Source of the DNA: Candidatus Elarobacter sp.
GTDB taxonomy: Bacteria; Vulcanimicrobiota; Vulcanimicrobiia; Vulcanimicrobiales; Vulcanimicrobiaceae
Length of the DNA: 14,402 nt
Direction: 5' to 3'
NCBI GenBank assembly: GCA_030150085.1
Contig: JASLGJ010000329.1
Location: 1-14,402 of the forward strand
This document shows, one piece after another, positions 14,178 to 14,402 of the stretch. Under the pieces are notes generated by a model. The model was not told the origin of the DNA. It saw only the letters and a program-made list of their open reading frames with translations, and made no database searches. Position 1 is the stretch's first letter. Every line of letters begins with the position of its first letter. The position numbers and the translations under genes were made by a program.

Positions 14178-14402
14178 GGCGGAGGCCGAGCTCAGGCGGC
14201 GGGCACGGTCGGCGGCGGTGCCGGGCCCGGGTCCCGGGCGCGCGCCGATCTCCGCGCGCGGCCGCTCGTGCGCGGAGATTGGCGCGCGGCCGGGACCCGG
14301 GCCTGGCACCGCCGCCGACCGTGCCCGTCGCCTGAGCTCGGCCTCCGCCGTGGGGCAGCGGCATCGCGAGATTCGCGAGGACGACGAGGGCGCGGTGGTG
14401 CT
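14125..14402. repeat. Near-perfect long inverted repeat (arms at least 132 bp, 14-nt centre), open at the window edge
   Basis: Bases 14125-14256 and 14271-14402 are reverse complements at 128 of 132 positions, mirrored about 14263.5, with CGCGGCCGCTCGTG (14257-14270) between them. The mismatched pairs are 14199/14328, 14223/14304, 14238/14289 and 14247/14280. Three of these would be G-U pairs in plus-strand RNA and one is G-G. All four lie in the inner 60 bases; the outer 74 bases of each arm match exactly. The repeat continues to the last base of the window, so its full length is unknown. The left arm also holds a nested palindrome GCCCGGG-T-CCCGGGC (14225-14239), which the 14238/14289 change breaks in the right arm. 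It covers the 5' end of the hypothetical gene and its upstream region. Confidence 0.95.
14350..14402 (+). CDS. Start of a second, divergent copy of the hypothetical gene (partial)
   Basis: The right arm of the inverted repeat repeats, on the plus strand, the first 53 coding bases of the minus-strand hypothetical gene. It runs from GTG at 14350 through VGQRHREIREDDEGAVV and is cut by the window edge. If the palindrome is real, two identical or nearly identical genes stand head to head here. If it is an assembly fold-back, this gene does not exist. The sequence in the window cannot decide between these. Confidence 0.4.
   Translation, partial: MGQRHREIREDDEGAVV

Noticed and set aside
14178..14309. 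Longer start (ATG 14309) for the hypothetical minus-strand gene
   Set aside because: The added 44 residues come from both arms of the palindrome and read as a mirrored Pro/Gly/Arg/Ala sequence. It is unlikely to be selected protein.
14125..14402. Insertion-sequence terminal repeats as explanation of the palindrome
   Set aside because: There is no transposase between the arms (the centre is 14 nt) and no target duplication is visible. The arms contain the host-like coding start of the neighbouring gene.

Overview
The window is very GC-rich (roughly 70% by eye) with dense bacterial coding, and nearly every gene boundary is an overlap or a gap of under 20 bases. No rRNA, tRNA, CRISPR array or transposase was seen. 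The gene content (ABC transporters, fatty-acid-type CoA enzymes, a class V aminotransferase, a TIGR00027-type methyltransferase) fits a free-living high-GC bacterium, perhaps an actinobacterium or an Eremiobacterota-like lineage. The sequence alone cannot settle the phylum. A gene cut at the left edge and a fold-back palindrome running into the right edge suggest a whole contig or a contig end.

Left part (1-2648, plus strand): the C-terminal end of a probable secreted beta-rich protein, then a GNAT acetyltransferase, then an ABC-2-type ATPase and one membrane partner joined by a GTGA overlap. A perfect 18-bp palindrome at 2666-2683 separates this block from the convergent block that follows.

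Minus-strand block (5502 down to 2686): a CaiB/BaiF-type CoA-transferase, an enoyl-CoA hydratase-fold protein that appears to lack both catalytic glutamates, and a leucine carboxyl methyltransferase-like SAM methyltransferase. The first two overlap by four bases and the third follows after 19 bases, so this looks like one transcription unit.

Plus-strand block (5630-13678): a class V (serine/alanine-glyoxylate type) aminotransferase, a 994-residue FAD plus iron-sulfur dehydrogenase of the GlcD-GlcF/YdiJ fusion type, then a complete importer consisting of a periplasmic binding protein, a fused double permease and a TOBE-containing ATPase. All junctions are -4 to +1 bases, so this is almost certainly one operon. 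It diverges from the CoA block across a 127-bp intergenic region that carries a perfect 16-bp palindrome. My reading is that the two divergent units form a catabolic locus: an organic compound is imported, its amino or hydroxy group is handled by the aminotransferase and the dehydrogenase, and the carbon chain passes to CoA chemistry. The substrate is not known. The importer resembles ferric-iron systems, but its binding protein lacks the usual paired tyrosines.

Right end (13680-14402): a minus-strand gene of unknown function whose 5' end lies in a very long inverted repeat, with two arms of at least 132 bp that are 128/132 complementary around a 14-nt centre. The right arm begins a second, divergent copy of the same gene and is cut by the window edge. 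This is either a real head-to-head duplication or an assembly fold-back.
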